Program-made: the position numbers and the translations under genes
Shown here: positions 18,733 through 27,108 of the stretch, in pieces
Layout of the letters: each line of letters starts with the position of its first letter
Numbering within the stretch: the first letter of the stretch is position 1
Source: Desulfobulbaceae bacterium DB1
GTDB lineage: Bacteria; Desulfobacterota; Desulfobulbia; Desulfobulbales; SURF-16
Assembly: GCA_001914235.1 (NCBI GenBank)
Contig: MQUF01000001.1
Coordinates: forward strand, 80,967 to 144,966
Reading direction: 5' to 3'
DNA length: 64,000 bases
Notes under the pieces: model-generated
What the model saw: only the letters and a program-made list of their open reading frames with translations
What the model was told of the DNA's origin: nothing
The model's database searches: none

Positions 18733-18968
18733 TACAACCTCCGTTGTTGCGTGTTTTGAGGATGCTGTGTGATGTTTTTCATAACATGCGCAGCCCTCTC
18801 TTCATCATTTGAAAAATTTGTTTCCAGGTAGTTGGGGAAAAAAAAGGCCTTAAGAATTGCAAACATGACAAAGAGCTTGATGAAAATAATCGCCCAAAGT
18901 TTCCGGCCTGTTTTCATTGAGCGGAAGCCGTCGATATAAAAGGTGGAGATTTTTCGTAGCATGGGCAA
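18732..18968 (-). CDS. DUF4492 domain protein, first gene of the cyd operon
   Basis: A 78-residue protein with one hydrophobic segment (IIFIKLFVMFAILKAFFFP) preceded by the conserved YIDGFRSMKTGRKLW stretch. DUF4492 genes are found upstream of cydAB in epsilon- and deltaproteobacteria and Bacteroidetes; an assembly or accessory role is inferred from that linkage only. Its stop overlaps the cydA start. Confidence 0.8.
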   Translation of the reverse strand: MPMLRKISTFYIDGFRSMKTGRKLWAIIFIKLFVMFAILKAFFFPNYLETNFSNDEERAAHVMKNITQHPQNTQQRRL

Positions 18969-18995
18969 ATTGGTAATAGTTATTAATTTTTTGTA

Positions 18996-19024
18996 AAACT
19001 ATTAGAATTTGAAATACTTGTCAA
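18996..19024 (-). promoter_or_regulatory. Putative promoter of the cyd operon
   Basis: On the minus strand a consensus TTGACA (19019-19024) is followed after 17 bases by TAGTTT, a weak -10. The surrounding 110 bases are strongly AT-rich. No clear -24/-12 sigma-54 element (GG-N10-GC) was found here despite the upstream sigma-54 activator gene. Confidence 0.35.
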
Positions 19025-19139
19025 TTACAATCTTATTTTATGGGTTATAAAGTCAAGGAAAAAATAAGATAACTCTGGGATATGATGAAAAAAGAAAGTC
19101 AATGCGGTCGGGGACGGCGTGAAGTGCGGGCAACTCATT

Positions 19140-20114
19140 TCAGGAGGATATATTGTATTCCTTGATCTTGTAAAGCAGGGCGGGAAGACTGATTTCCAAC
19201 AAAGAGGCTGCCTTTGTTTTGTTGCCTTTTGTTTCATCCAGCGCTTTTGCGATGAGCTGCCGTTCGAGTTTTTTCGAGTTGGTCTTGATGGAAAACTCAT
19301 CCCAGAAAAAGAGATCCTCGCCGGCAAGCGTGCTCTGCCGGAGAAGTTCAGGGGGGAGGATTTCCGTGGTCAGCGTCTCCTCCTCGGCAAGCACCATGCT
19401 CCTTTCCATGACATTTTCCAGTTCCCGCACATTGCCCGGCCAGTTGTAGCCCATGAGCCGCTGCAGGCAATCGCTGTGGACGGTTTTAATCTGCAGTCCG
19501 AGACGCCGATTGTATTTCTGGACAAAGTGCTCCACCAGCAGGGGGATATCCTCGCGGCGTTCGCGCAGCGGCGGAACCTCGATGGTCAAAACATTGATGC
19601 GGTAAAAAAGGTCTTCCCGGAAAAGTTTTTTGTTGACCATGTCGCCGAGATTGCGGGCCGTGGCGGTGATAATACGGACGTCCACCTTGACGGTTTTGCT
19701 TTCACCGAGCGGGCGGATTTCATCTTCCTGCAGGGCTCTGAGCAGTTTAACCTGCAGCGACAGGGGGAGTTCTCCCATCTCATCAAGAAACAGGGTGCCG
19801 CCGTCCGCCTCCTCAAAAAGCCCTTTCTTGCCTTTGTAGGCATCGGTAAAGGCGCCCTTGGCATGGCCGAACAGCTCACTTTCCAGCAGCGTTTCCGGGA
19901 TGCCGCCGCAGTTGACGTCGATCATGGGGTTGTCGCGGCGGGGGCTGGAGGCGTGAATCGCCTTGGCAATCAGCTCCTTGCCTGTTCCCGATTCGCCGGT
20001 AATAAGAATGGAGGTCTTGTAATCGGCAATTTTTTTTATGGTTTTGAAAATTGCCTGCATTTTGGCGCTGCGGGCAATGATATCGGCAAAGCAATGCATA
20101 CTTGAATCGTGCAT
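19140..20114 (-). CDS. Sigma-54-dependent transcriptional activator lacking a sensory domain (GAFTDA variant)
   Basis: A 324-residue bacterial enhancer-binding protein reduced to the AAA+ domain and a Fis-type DNA-binding domain. Walker A is GESGTGKE (residue about 40), Walker B is GGTLFLDEMGE (about 105), and NWPGNVRELENVMERSM is present. The C-terminal HTH reads ETKGNKTKAASLLEISLPAL. The sigma-54 contact loop is GAFTDA instead of GAFTGA. There is no N-terminal receiver, PAS or GAF domain, so activity must be set by abundance or a partner. The cyd operon lies 170 bases downstream on the same strand, but regulation of it is only a guess. Confidence 0.9.
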   Translation of the reverse strand: MHDSSMHCFADIIARSAKMQAIFKTIKKIADYKTSILITGESGTGKELIAKAIHASSPRRDNPMIDVNCGGIPETLLESELFGHAKGAFTDAYKGKKGLFEEADGGTLFLDEMGELPLSLQVKLLRALQEDEIRPLGESKTVKVDVRIITATARNLGDMVNKKLFREDLFYRINVLTIEVPPLRERREDIPLLVEHFVQKYNRRLGLQIKTVHSDCLQRLMGYNWPGNVRELENVMERSMVLAEEETLTTEILPPELLRQSTLAGEDLFFWDEFSIKTNSKKLERQLIAKALDETKGNKTKAASLLEISLPALLYKIKEYNISS

Positions 20115-20201
20115 GGTGTTTACGCTGTTTTATTTAAAGGGCTGAAAGTTCCAGAAACGGCGGGATGCTGTGCAGCCGTTCCTCTGTAACCATACCATAT
20201 G

Positions 20202-20984
20202 CTATCCATGGAGTAAAAGAGATCGTAAATAAAATTGAATGTCCGGCGCGAAAAAAAGATACAACAAGGCACCGGCGGCCAGAAAAGGGCCATAGGGAAT
20301 GACGGTCTGGCCGCCTTTTTTCTGTTTGATCATGGCGCCGACCCCGGCAATGGTTCCCAGCAGGGAACTGCTGAAAATAACAAACGGCAATGACTGGTAG
20401 CCGAGAAAGGCGCCGATCATGGCCAGCAGTTTGATGTCGCCCCCGCCCATGCCGACCCGCTTTGTCAGCAGATAATAACCGTAGGTGATGAGAAAAAGCG
20501 AGCCGCCGCCGAAAAGGATGCCCAGACCGGAATCGGTCCAGGAGGCGAAAGGGTTGGCAAAGGAAAAGGCAAAACCGGCAAATATGCCGGGAATGCTGAT
20601 GATGTCGGGAATGAGCTGATGTTTGAAATCAATGACGATAATCACCAGCAGGGCGGCGGTGAAGAGAAAAAAACCGATGAAGGGCCAGGGGAAGTTGAAG
20701 CGGGAGATCAGCGCCAGGGAAAAAAGGGCCGTGGCCAGTTCGATAAGCGGGTATTGCCAGGATATGGGCGCCCTGCAGTAACGGCAGCGCCGTCCAAGGA
20801 CAAGAAAGCTTACCAGTGGAATATTGTCATACCAGGCCAGAGGTGTTTTGCATGCCGGGCAGTGGGAGGCGGGGAAGACCACGGATTGCCCCGGATTCGG
20901 CAGCCGGAGGATAACCACGTTGAGGAAACTGCCGACTATGGCGCCGAAGACAAAGGCAAAAATGGCACTAAAGGGATTGGTCAT
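20202..20984 (-). CDS. pilD: Prepilin peptidase / N-methyltransferase (PilD family)
   Basis: Inner-membrane aspartic protease that cleaves and N-methylates type IV pilin or type II secretion pseudopilin precursors. The N-terminal domain has the cytosolic zinc site CPAC...CRYC. The two catalytic aspartates are in IDFKHQLIPD and GMGGGDIKLLA. Seven or more hydrophobic segments and 260 residues fit the bifunctional family. No pilus genes adjoin it. Confidence 0.92.
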   Translation of the reverse strand: MTNPFSAIFAFVFGAIVGSFLNVVILRLPNPGQSVVFPASHCPACKTPLAWYDNIPLVSFLVLGRRCRYCRAPISWQYPLIELATALFSLALISRFNFPWPFIGFFLFTAALLVIIVIDFKHQLIPDIISIPGIFAGFAFSFANPFASWTDSGLGILFGGGSLFLITYGYYLLTKRVGMGGGDIKLLAMIGAFLGYQSLPFVIFSSSLLGTIAGVGAMIKQKKGGQTVIPYGPFLAAGALLYLFFAPDIQFYLRSLLLHG

Positions 20985-21121
20985 GGTGGTTGCTTTTCTT
21001 TTCGTTTTTCTGGCTTTTCTTGCAGGGGAAACAAAATATTGGTAAGAATATCACAAGATATAATTTATGGAATACAATGTAAAGATGATCGGTACCGACT
21101 GTTCTTTTCCAGGAGAAAAAT

Positions 21122-22366
21122 GTGATCCAGCTTTCCATTGACGAATCAATCAAGCGCTTGAAGGTAGAAATCATCGCGCAGGATTGGGGTCTGAGTGAAA
21201 AAAGAATTGATCTGCTCGAGGCGGCGTTTGCATGCCTGAAGCAGCGTTTTAAAAGCAGAAAGGCGGCCCATTCCATTTTGATCATGGCCGGCAGTGTTCT
21301 CGAGTATGTCAAGCGAAAGGGGGAAAATACGCCTTCCGAGTCGATTGATTTTCTCAAAGAGGCCATGGCCCATGTAGTCAACCTGTACGAGTCTGATGAG
21401 TTTGATCCGGAAAAGGACGAAAAACTGTTCAAGGGATTGTACTACCGTTTTAATTCCCTGAAGGAAAAGATTAAGGCGGAAAGGGCAAAGACGGGGCAAG
21501 CCCTGCCCGTCGAGGCGCAGGTCGCCAGGCCACCGGTGCCCCAGCCGGAAAAGGATGAGTTTGACGAGGCTGTTCTTGTCCCGGAAAATATTGAGCAGTT
21601 GCGGAAAAAAGTCTTTAACCTGGGCGAAAACGAGCTTGACCGCGGCGAGGTTGACCGGCTTGTTCATGACCTCCAGGCATCCCTTGAGCGGGCCGAGTAT
21701 GTCGGCGAGACGATTCGGGAATTGCTTAATGAGTTGTTGCGCGTTCGCAGCGGGGAGGAAAGGGACGGCGAATGTCCTTTGCCGGAGGAGGATGTCGAGG
21801 AGTATCCCGAAGAACAGCCGGAGGAGGAGAGAGGGTTCCCCGGCTATGCGGCGCTGGAAGAAAGTGCGTTGAAGAATTGCCCTGCGACGGATTTGCGGGG
21901 AATGGTTCTTTCCGGCAGTGTTGTCTATGTTCAGGAAAATGCCATTTCCCTGATCCGGGAAGTCGGCAGGGACAAGCTGAAGGAGTATCTGAAAAACAGC
22001 AGTGTGCCGCTGGCCCATTTCGGCGGATTTTTCAAGCGGCTGTCCAGGCAGTTCAAGGGGTCGCTCGCCGCTATCGCCGATAAGAAACTCAAAAAACTGT
22101 CGTTGCCCATCATGATCCCCAGCGGACTCGGTTTGTCCGATATCCCTGATGAAAACGGTTCGCATCTGGTGTTTGTCACCAACGGGCAGTGGAACGGCGT
22201 GCTGGTTTGCTCCCAGGTGGAAAAGGAACCGGTGGCCATGGTCAAGTTCCGCAAGGCAAAGAACGGTGACTTTGTCGGCATGGGCTATGCGGAGGACGGC
22301 AGTGAGCTGCCACTGCTCAATGCGGTTTCCGTCTTGAGACGGGAAGGTTTTTTGACGATGGTTTAA
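21122..22366 (+). CDS. Unrecognised 414-residue soluble protein
   Basis: I do not recognise the family. The N-terminal 130 residues are predicted helical (SIDESIKRLKVEIIAQDWGL, then a HSILIMAGSVLEYVKRKGEN stretch). The middle has helices and a very acidic linker (residues about 220-240, PEEDVEEYPEEQPEEE). The C-terminal 120 residues look alpha/beta with alternating strands (HLVFVTNGQWNGVLVCSQ). No signal peptide or membrane segment is seen. The start is GTG at 21122, with AGGAG about 8 bases upstream. The next gene is a PilZ protein, which suggests a link to c-di-GMP signalling, but this is position only. Confidence 0.7.
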   Translation: MIQLSIDESIKRLKVEIIAQDWGLSEKRIDLLEAAFACLKQRFKSRKAAHSILIMAGSVLEYVKRKGENTPSESIDFLKEAMAHVVNLYESDEFDPEKDEKLFKGLYYRFNSLKEKIKAERAKTGQALPVEAQVARPPVPQPEKDEFDEAVLVPENIEQLRKKVFNLGENELDRGEVDRLVHDLQASLERAEYVGETIRELLNELLRVRSGEERDGECPLPEEDVEEYPEEQPEEERGFPGYAALEESALKNCPATDLRGMVLSGSVVYVQENAISLIREVGRDKLKEYLKNSSVPLAHFGGFFKRLSRQFKGSLAAIADKKLKKLSLPIMIPSGLGLSDIPDENGSHLVFVTNGQWNGVLVCSQVEKEPVAMVKFRKAKNGDFVGMGYAEDGSELPLLNAVSVLRREGFLTMV

Positions 22367-22410
22367 TGACGCATCGGCCGGGTTGGTGAAATAAGGTCAG
22401 GGGAGGCGAA

Positions 22411-22797
22411 ATGGAAAGGCGGAAAAATACCAGGGTTGATTTTCATGTGACGGCACGTGTCCAATGCGGGGGAAAGGATTTCGAGCAGCTCGCAATCAGG
22501 GATTTGAGTCTGAAAGGCGTCTATCTGCTTGGTTTGTTCGATTGCCGGCTGGGCGACCGTTGCGCGGTGACTTTGTTTTTGTCCGGAACCAGCAGTGAGC
22601 TGAAGTTGTCCATGCAGGGTGAAGTGGTGCGGATGGAAAAAGACGGAGCGGGTGTCCGGTTTGATGAACTGGACCTTGATACGTTTTTGCACTTGAAAAA
22701 CATCGTATATTATAATGCGGAGGATCCGGACAAACTGGAAGAACCCCTGACGGAGATGCCGCCCGAAGGCCGGTTTGTCGACCAGAATTTTGAATGA
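22411..22797 (+). CDS. PilZ domain protein (c-di-GMP binding)
   Basis: A 128-residue single PilZ domain. The c-di-GMP site is complete: an arginine-rich start (ERRKNTRVDF, the RxxxR element) and the second motif DLSLKGVYL (the D/NxSxxG element). It is a stand-alone effector, followed 9 bases later by a thiamine-binding-type gene on the same strand. The target is unknown. Confidence 0.85.
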   Translation: MERRKNTRVDFHVTARVQCGGKDFEQLAIRDLSLKGVYLLGLFDCRLGDRCAVTLFLSGTSSELKLSMQGEVVRMEKDGAGVRFDELDLDTFLHLKNIVYYNAEDPDKLEEPLTEMPPEGRFVDQNFE

Positions 22798-22806
22798 GAG
22801 GATTTC

Positions 22807-23103
22807 ATGGCGCTTTTGCAGCTCACAGTCATCCCGCTTGGCACCGGCAGCCCAGGTGTCGGGGATTATGTCGCCGACATCCAGAAGGCGCTGGAAAAGG
22901 AAAAGGCGCGCTTCCGGCTCAATGATATGGGCACCGTGATCGAAGGCGACGCGCAGGAGCTCCTGGCCCTGGTCGCCAGAATCTATGAGATCCCCTTCGA
23001 ACATGGCGCGCTGCGGGTTGTTACCCAGATGGTCATTGATGATCGGCGCGATAAGGAGATCGGCATCGGTGATAAAATCGACGCGGTGCGGAAACGACTG
23101 TGA
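22807..23103 (+). CDS. MTH1187 family thiamine-binding protein
   Basis: A 98-residue protein of the MTH1187/YkoF-like family (LTVIPLGTGSPGVGDYVADI, then FRLNDMGTVIEGD, then a terminal RRDKEIGIGDKI). Members bind thiamine or related molecules as small alpha/beta oligomers. It lies between the PilZ gene and the CXXC peptide/polyferredoxin pair, probably in one transcript with them. Confidence 0.85.
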   Translation: MALLQLTVIPLGTGSPGVGDYVADIQKALEKEKARFRLNDMGTVIEGDAQELLALVARIYEIPFEHGALRVVTQMVIDDRRDKEIGIGDKIDAVRKRL

Positions 23104-23127
23104 TTCTGTCGATGCGGAGAATAGGCC

Positions 23128-23274
23128 ATGAGTAAGAAAAAGTTGCGCAAGCTGCCCTTTGTCGTGCTGGTTTTTTTTCTTTTGCTTTTTATTGCCGGGG
23201 TGATGAGCGGCGAGCCGTCCCGGGTGCTGGAGCAGTCCTGGCAGATCTGTCTCAGCTGTATCGGGATCGGCTGA
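23128..23274 (+). CDS. CD1871A-type small CXXC membrane peptide
   Basis: A 48-residue peptide with a basic start (MSKKKLRKLP), one hydrophobic helix (VVLVFFLLLFIAGVM) and the conserved end SWQICLSCIGIG, whose CxxC pair lies 8 residues from the C-terminus. This matches the CD1871A family, found beside 4Fe-4S membrane proteins in anaerobes. It ends 1 base before the polyferredoxin start, so the two products probably work together in membrane electron transfer; the reaction is unknown. Confidence 0.75.
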   Translation: MSKKKLRKLPFVVLVFFLLLFIAGVMSGEPSRVLEQSWQICLSCIGIG

Positions 23275-23275
23275 C

Positions 23276-24172
23276 ATGGAACTGGGCAGAAAGTGGGTTC
23301 AGCTCGTCATTGCTTTGCTGACCAACGGTTACTGGGGTTTCCCGGCCACGAAAACCATTTATCAGGGGCCGCTGAAGGTTGTCTGTTCACCGGGGCTGAA
23401 CTGTTACTCCTGCCCGGCTGCAACCACCTATTGTCCCATCGGCGCCTTGCAGCAGCTCATGTTGAGCATCCGCTTCAATCTGGAGAACGCCCAGTATTTC
23501 CTGGGGTGGTATGTCCTCGGCTGCATCGGCGTTGTCGGCAGCTTTCTCGGCAGGCTGGTATGCGGTTGGGCCTGCCCCTTTGGTTTTTTTCAGGAACTCA
23601 TCCATAAGATTCCGTCCCGGAAATTTTCCATCTGGCGTCCTTTGCGTTTTTTCAAATATTTTTTGTTGCTCTTTTTTGTTTTTCTCCTCCCGTTGGTGGT
23701 GGTGAGTGAGTTCGGTCTGGGCGAGCCCTGGTTCTGCAAGTATGTCTGTCCCGCCGGAACCCTGGAGGCGGGCTTGCCGTTGCTCTGGCTGCAGCCGGGC
23801 TTGCGCAGCACCATCGGCCTTCTTTTTTACAGCAAGCTGGTGATTCTGGGTGTGTTTGTGGTCTGGAGCGTGGTGGCCAGCCGCCCTTTCTGCCGGGTGG
23901 CCTGCCCGCTCGGGGCCTTTTATGGGTTATTCAGCCGGGTCAGGCTGGTGAAGCTCTCGCTTGATCCGGACAAGTGCACCAACTGCAAGGCCTGTCATCA
24001 TGTCTGCCCCATGGGGGTCAAATTCAATGAGTCTCCTGATGATGCGGAATGCATAACTTGTCTGGCCTGCATGGATCGGGCCTGTAAATTTGACGCCATA
24101 TCGCTCACTGTCGGCGGTATCCCCCTGCGGGCAGGGGATGTACGAAAAACAGTTGTCGGAAAAGCCGGTTAA
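23276..24172 (+). CDS. Membrane 4Fe-4S binding protein (NapH/MauN-like polyferredoxin)
   Basis: The 298-residue protein has about five hydrophobic helices. It carries the CxxxCP pairs of the NosR/NapH family (CGWACPFG and CRVACPLG) on the cytosolic side, and two C-terminal ferredoxin motifs, CTNCKACHHVCPMG and CITCLACMDRACKF. Proteins of this type pass electrons from the quinone pool to periplasmic or cytosolic reductases. Its immediate partner is the CXXC peptide upstream. No reductase is nearby. Confidence 0.88.
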   Translation: MELGRKWVQLVIALLTNGYWGFPATKTIYQGPLKVVCSPGLNCYSCPAATTYCPIGALQQLMLSIRFNLENAQYFLGWYVLGCIGVVGSFLGRLVCGWACPFGFFQELIHKIPSRKFSIWRPLRFFKYFLLLFFVFLLPLVVVSEFGLGEPWFCKYVCPAGTLEAGLPLLWLQPGLRSTIGLLFYSKLVILGVFVVWSVVASRPFCRVACPLGAFYGLFSRVRLVKLSLDPDKCTNCKACHHVCPMGVKFNESPDDAECITCLACMDRACKFDAISLTVGGIPLRAGDVRKTVVGKAG

Positions 24173-24285
24173 GCCGTTGTCAAAAAATGACGTACCATCG
24201 CAATACTGCGGACAGGGGGCGATGAAAATGAGAAATATGCTGCGTGTTTCGCGGCGGCCCCTGGTTTTTTTGAGGTTGAAGATCC

Positions 24286-24723
24286 ATGAGAAATAGTGTC
24301 CTGGCCGCCATATTTTTTTTCTTTCTGCACGGAGCCGCTGCGGCGGAAATGGTCAGTGTCGCCGCGGAACTGGTGAATATGCGTTCCGGCCCCGGCCATG
24401 AACATGAAGTGGTGTGGGAGCTTGGCAAGGGCTATCCCTTGAAGGTGCTGGAAGAAAGGGGCGAGTGGCTGAAGGTGACGGATTATCAGGATGATGTCGG
24501 CTGGGTGCAAAAGAACATGGTGACCGCAAAGCCTTCAATGATTGTCGGGAAAAAAATCGTTAATATACGCAGCGGACCGGGGGAAAATTATCGTATCGTC
24601 CGCCAGGCCGAGAACGGCGTCGTTTTTTTCACCCTTGAGACCAAGGGGAGCTGGGTCAAGGTGATGCATGAAGAGGAAGATGTCTCGGGCTGGGTTTTGC
24701 GCAGTTTGTTGTGGGGCTGGTAG
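24286..24723 (+). CDS. Exported bacterial SH3 (SH3_3) domain protein
   Basis: A 145-residue protein with a cleavable signal peptide (VLAAIFFFFLHGAAAAE) and two SH3_3 domains, each with the NMRSGPG or NIRSGPG signature (VNMRSGPGHEHEVVWELGKG and VNIRSGPGENYRIVRQAENG). Such domains bind peptidoglycan or other envelope ligands. It is convergent with the methyltransferase gene. Confidence 0.88.
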   Translation: MRNSVLAAIFFFFLHGAAAAEMVSVAAELVNMRSGPGHEHEVVWELGKGYPLKVLEERGEWLKVTDYQDDVGWVQKNMVTAKPSMIVGKKIVNIRSGPGENYRIVRQAENGVVFFTLETKGSWVKVMHEEEDVSGWVLRSLLWGW

Positions 24724-24738
24724 GTGTTCGGCAAGCGT

Positions 24739-26097
24739 TCAGGAGTTTTCCGGGGAGTAACGTTTGCTGACCCGCGCCTGCAGGCCGGCCGGCGGGGGAC
24801 ATGGACCAACCGAATCATGCCGGAGAAGCATCCAGCCGATGTCGTTGAAGATTTTGTAAAGGGATTTGAATTCGTCAAGCAGTTCCCCGTCGGATAGGTG
24901 AGGGGCGTCAAGATCCCGGCGGATTGCGGCGAAAATCGTCTTTATGCTGGCGGCGCCGTCCAGATGGTGAAGGAATTTTGACGTAAAGCGCGAAGGCGTC
25001 AGGTGAACGGAAATCCGGTCAGGGCTGGTCAGGGTTATCGTTTTTCCGGGGTTGCCGTCGATTGCTTGCGACAAACCCTGTGGGGTTGTTTTGAAAAAAA
25101 AGGGGACATTGTGCAGGTCGTCAGGTTTTGCCTGGGGGGTCGGGCGGCGTGACAGGTAGAAGCTGTGGCGCTGGATGCGGCCTGAGAGGATTTCGGCGAT
25201 GGCCTGCTGCCGGGGGCGCGGCAACGCACTTATTTTCTTGAGCAGGCCGGGATGGGTGATGAAGGTCTTTGGTTCGTAGCCGATTCTGCTTTCGAATTCC
25301 GGCCCGATGAAGTCCACCAAATGCAGTCCGCAGCTTTCCACCCAGTCGTAGATTTCAAGCACGTCAAAGCCGTGATCATGGGAGTGGAGAAAGAGGTCGT
25401 AGAGGCCGATATCACCGTACTCCTCCACCTCGGTCAGCCATTCCCGTTCACAACGTTTGAAAGAATTTGAGGGCGGCAGGCTGGACAGGATGATTTTGGT
25501 GTTATCCACCTTGGCCTGCATGTTCGTTTCGTCCGTATTGACCAGGCGCATCAGTTCCTGCATCTGGTAAACCGCTGTTCTGGCATGTCTGCCGTAGACC
25601 ATCACCCCCATGCAGCCGTCATCCTGAAGCTGCCCATGCAGGATCCGTAACCCCTTGTAATGGTCTTCCAGATGATGAAGCACGCCGACGCAGTTGATGT
25701 AATCAAAAGGGCCCAGATTCAGTTCCGGCAGGTTGAGAATGGAATTGTTGACCCAGGTAATCCGGGAAAGCCCCCTTATTTCCGCCCTTTTCCGGGCAAC
25801 ATTCATGCTGGCGCTGCTGATGTCAAGGTAGACAATTTCCGCATTCCGGTGATCGCGGAGCTGCTCTGCCAGGAAAACGGCAGCGCTTCCCGTTCCGCCG
25901 CCGGCGATCAGAACGCGGAAGTTGTCAAAGTTTTGTCGACCGGCGTAGCAGTAGTGGTTGATTTTGTCGAGATAACCGTCCTCGGTGGCAAGCAGGCGTG
26001 TTTTTTCCTCTTCCGGATCCCGGAAAGGGTAGGGATAATTTTCGTATTGTTCTTTGACGTCCTTGAGGTAATCCATGGGCCATTGTAATTCATTCAT
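24739..26097 (-). CDS. Class I SAM-dependent methyltransferase, large form
   Basis: The 452-residue protein has its methyltransferase fold in residues about 55-200: motif I VLIAGGGTGSAAVFLAEQL, an acidic strand end VYLDISSAS, and a late motif YINCVGVLHHLEDH. The N-terminus (DVKEQYENYPYPFRDP) is typical of a subgroup acting on small molecules or tRNA. The C-terminal 220 residues form an extra region (RQQAIAEILSGRIQRHSFYL, then a winged-helix-like tail) with no assigned role. The substrate is unknown. Confidence 0.85.
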   Translation of the reverse strand: MNELQWPMDYLKDVKEQYENYPYPFRDPEEEKTRLLATEDGYLDKINHYCYAGRQNFDNFRVLIAGGGTGSAAVFLAEQLRDHRNAEIVYLDISSASMNVARKRAEIRGLSRITWVNNSILNLPELNLGPFDYINCVGVLHHLEDHYKGLRILHGQLQDDGCMGVMVYGRHARTAVYQMQELMRLVNTDETNMQAKVDNTKIILSSLPPSNSFKRCEREWLTEVEEYGDIGLYDLFLHSHDHGFDVLEIYDWVESCGLHLVDFIGPEFESRIGYEPKTFITHPGLLKKISALPRPRQQAIAEILSGRIQRHSFYLSRRPTPQAKPDDLHNVPFFFKTTPQGLSQAIDGNPGKTITLTSPDRISVHLTPSRFTSKFLHHLDGAASIKTIFAAIRRDLDAPHLSDGELLDEFKSLYKIFNDIGWMLLRHDSVGPCPPPAGLQARVSKRYSPENS

Positions 26098-26135
26098 CAG
26101 GAAGCTTCAACCGTCGCGCGTTTTTTTGTCTGCGA

Positions 26136-26705
26136 TCACATTCCGGGCGGCGGCGGTGGAGGCGGGCCGGGCGGAGGCGGCGGGATTTTAAAACCAGGCG
26201 ACAGAGGGGGAGCCGGCGGCGGGGGAAGTGGTTGTGTTTCCGTCGACCGCGGGCGGCTTCTCAGGTAGAGATGGCCGGGCACGGGAACCAGGTGTCCATT
26301 GGCATACATGCACTGGATGTAGGCGTTATCATACCGTTGCTGGGAATAATAGGCGGAAGTCCGGGCTGTCTCGCTGCCGGCCATGGTTCCGATGAGCAGA
26401 CCTGTGCCGGCCCCGAAGGCGGCTCCTTCCTCTCCGCCTATCAAGGCGCCGGCCGCAGCGCCTACCGCGGTTCCGGTCACGGCGCTGGCTACCCCGGATT
26501 GGCCGGCGCTCTGGCCGGGGGAGGCTCCACCCACATGCTCAAGCGCAAAACGCCTGCACATGCTGTCGTCTTCCTGGAACTGGTCAAAGGATTTGCCTGT
26601 TCCCGGATAGACCATCATCGACGGACCGGTGGGGAGCGTGGTGCAACTGCTCAGGAGGAGCAGCAGCATGGAAAGCGGAAGCCGTTTCACGGTTGCGGAG
26701 GGCAT
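26136..26705 (-). CDS. Glycine-zipper lipoprotein
   Basis: A 189-residue lipoprotein: signal peptide with lipobox LSSC near residue 21, a conserved DSMCRRFALEHVGG segment, then a glycine zipper (GTAVGAAAGALIGGEEGAAF and on) that would insert in or pack against a membrane, and a C-terminal proline-rich tail. The function is unknown. It pairs with the exported proline-rich protein upstream on the same strand, 16 bases away. Confidence 0.8.
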   Translation of the reverse strand: MPSATVKRLPLSMLLLLLSSCTTLPTGPSMMVYPGTGKSFDQFQEDDSMCRRFALEHVGGASPGQSAGQSGVASAVTGTAVGAAAGALIGGEEGAAFGAGTGLLIGTMAGSETARTSAYYSQQRYDNAYIQCMYANGHLVPVPGHLYLRSRPRSTETQPLPPPPAPPLSPGFKIPPPPPGPPPPPPPGM

Positions 26706-26721
26706 GGGTTTTCCTCCATGA

Positions 26722-27108
26722 TCAGGGGGGTGGTTGCGTTTGGGGAAGGACTTTCAGCCATCCCCCCGGGCATTCTTGGACAGTGGGATAGTATCCCTCG
26801 GGGTTGGTGCAGTAGTACCAGTAAGCCTGCTGCGGTGCGACCGGTTCAGCCGGCGGCCGTTCCATGTAGACCGGAGGCTGGGGCGGCGTGAGATAAACCG
26901 GCGGGGACGGATAGTAATAGGGCGGAGGGTAGTAATAGGGAGGCGGATACGATCTCCACCCCAACAAGGGCGGGGCAATGTAGATACCGACATTGCCGTG
27001 CCAGCCATGACTGCGTCGATGGGCCCAGGCGACTTGGGTCATGCTGAGTCCCAGCAGGAAAACAACAACCATCGTCGTTCGTGTTCGGTTCATCTGCGTC
27101 CTCCTCAA
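26722..27108 (-). CDS. Exported proline/tyrosine-rich protein
   Basis: A protein of up to 128 residues with a signal peptide (MVVVFLLGLSMTQVAWA), a WHGNVGIYI beta segment, a Pro/Tyr-rich middle (YPPPYYYPPPYYYPSPP) and a C-terminal domain with two Cys (YYCTNPEGYYPTVQECPGGW). The last element recurs in small exported proteins of unknown function in proteobacteria. An in-frame ATG at 27093 gives a more typical signal peptide length. Confidence 0.72.
   Translation of the reverse strand: MRRTQMNRTRTTMVVVFLLGLSMTQVAWAHRRSHGWHGNVGIYIAPPLLGWRSYPPPYYYPPPYYYPSPPVYLTPPQPPVYMERPPAEPVAPQQAYWYYCTNPEGYYPTVQECPGGWLKVLPQTQPPP

Noticed and set aside
18969..19139. Sigma-54 promoter for the cyd operon
   Set aside because: No GG-N10-GC element could be found; only a weak sigma-70-like pair is visible.
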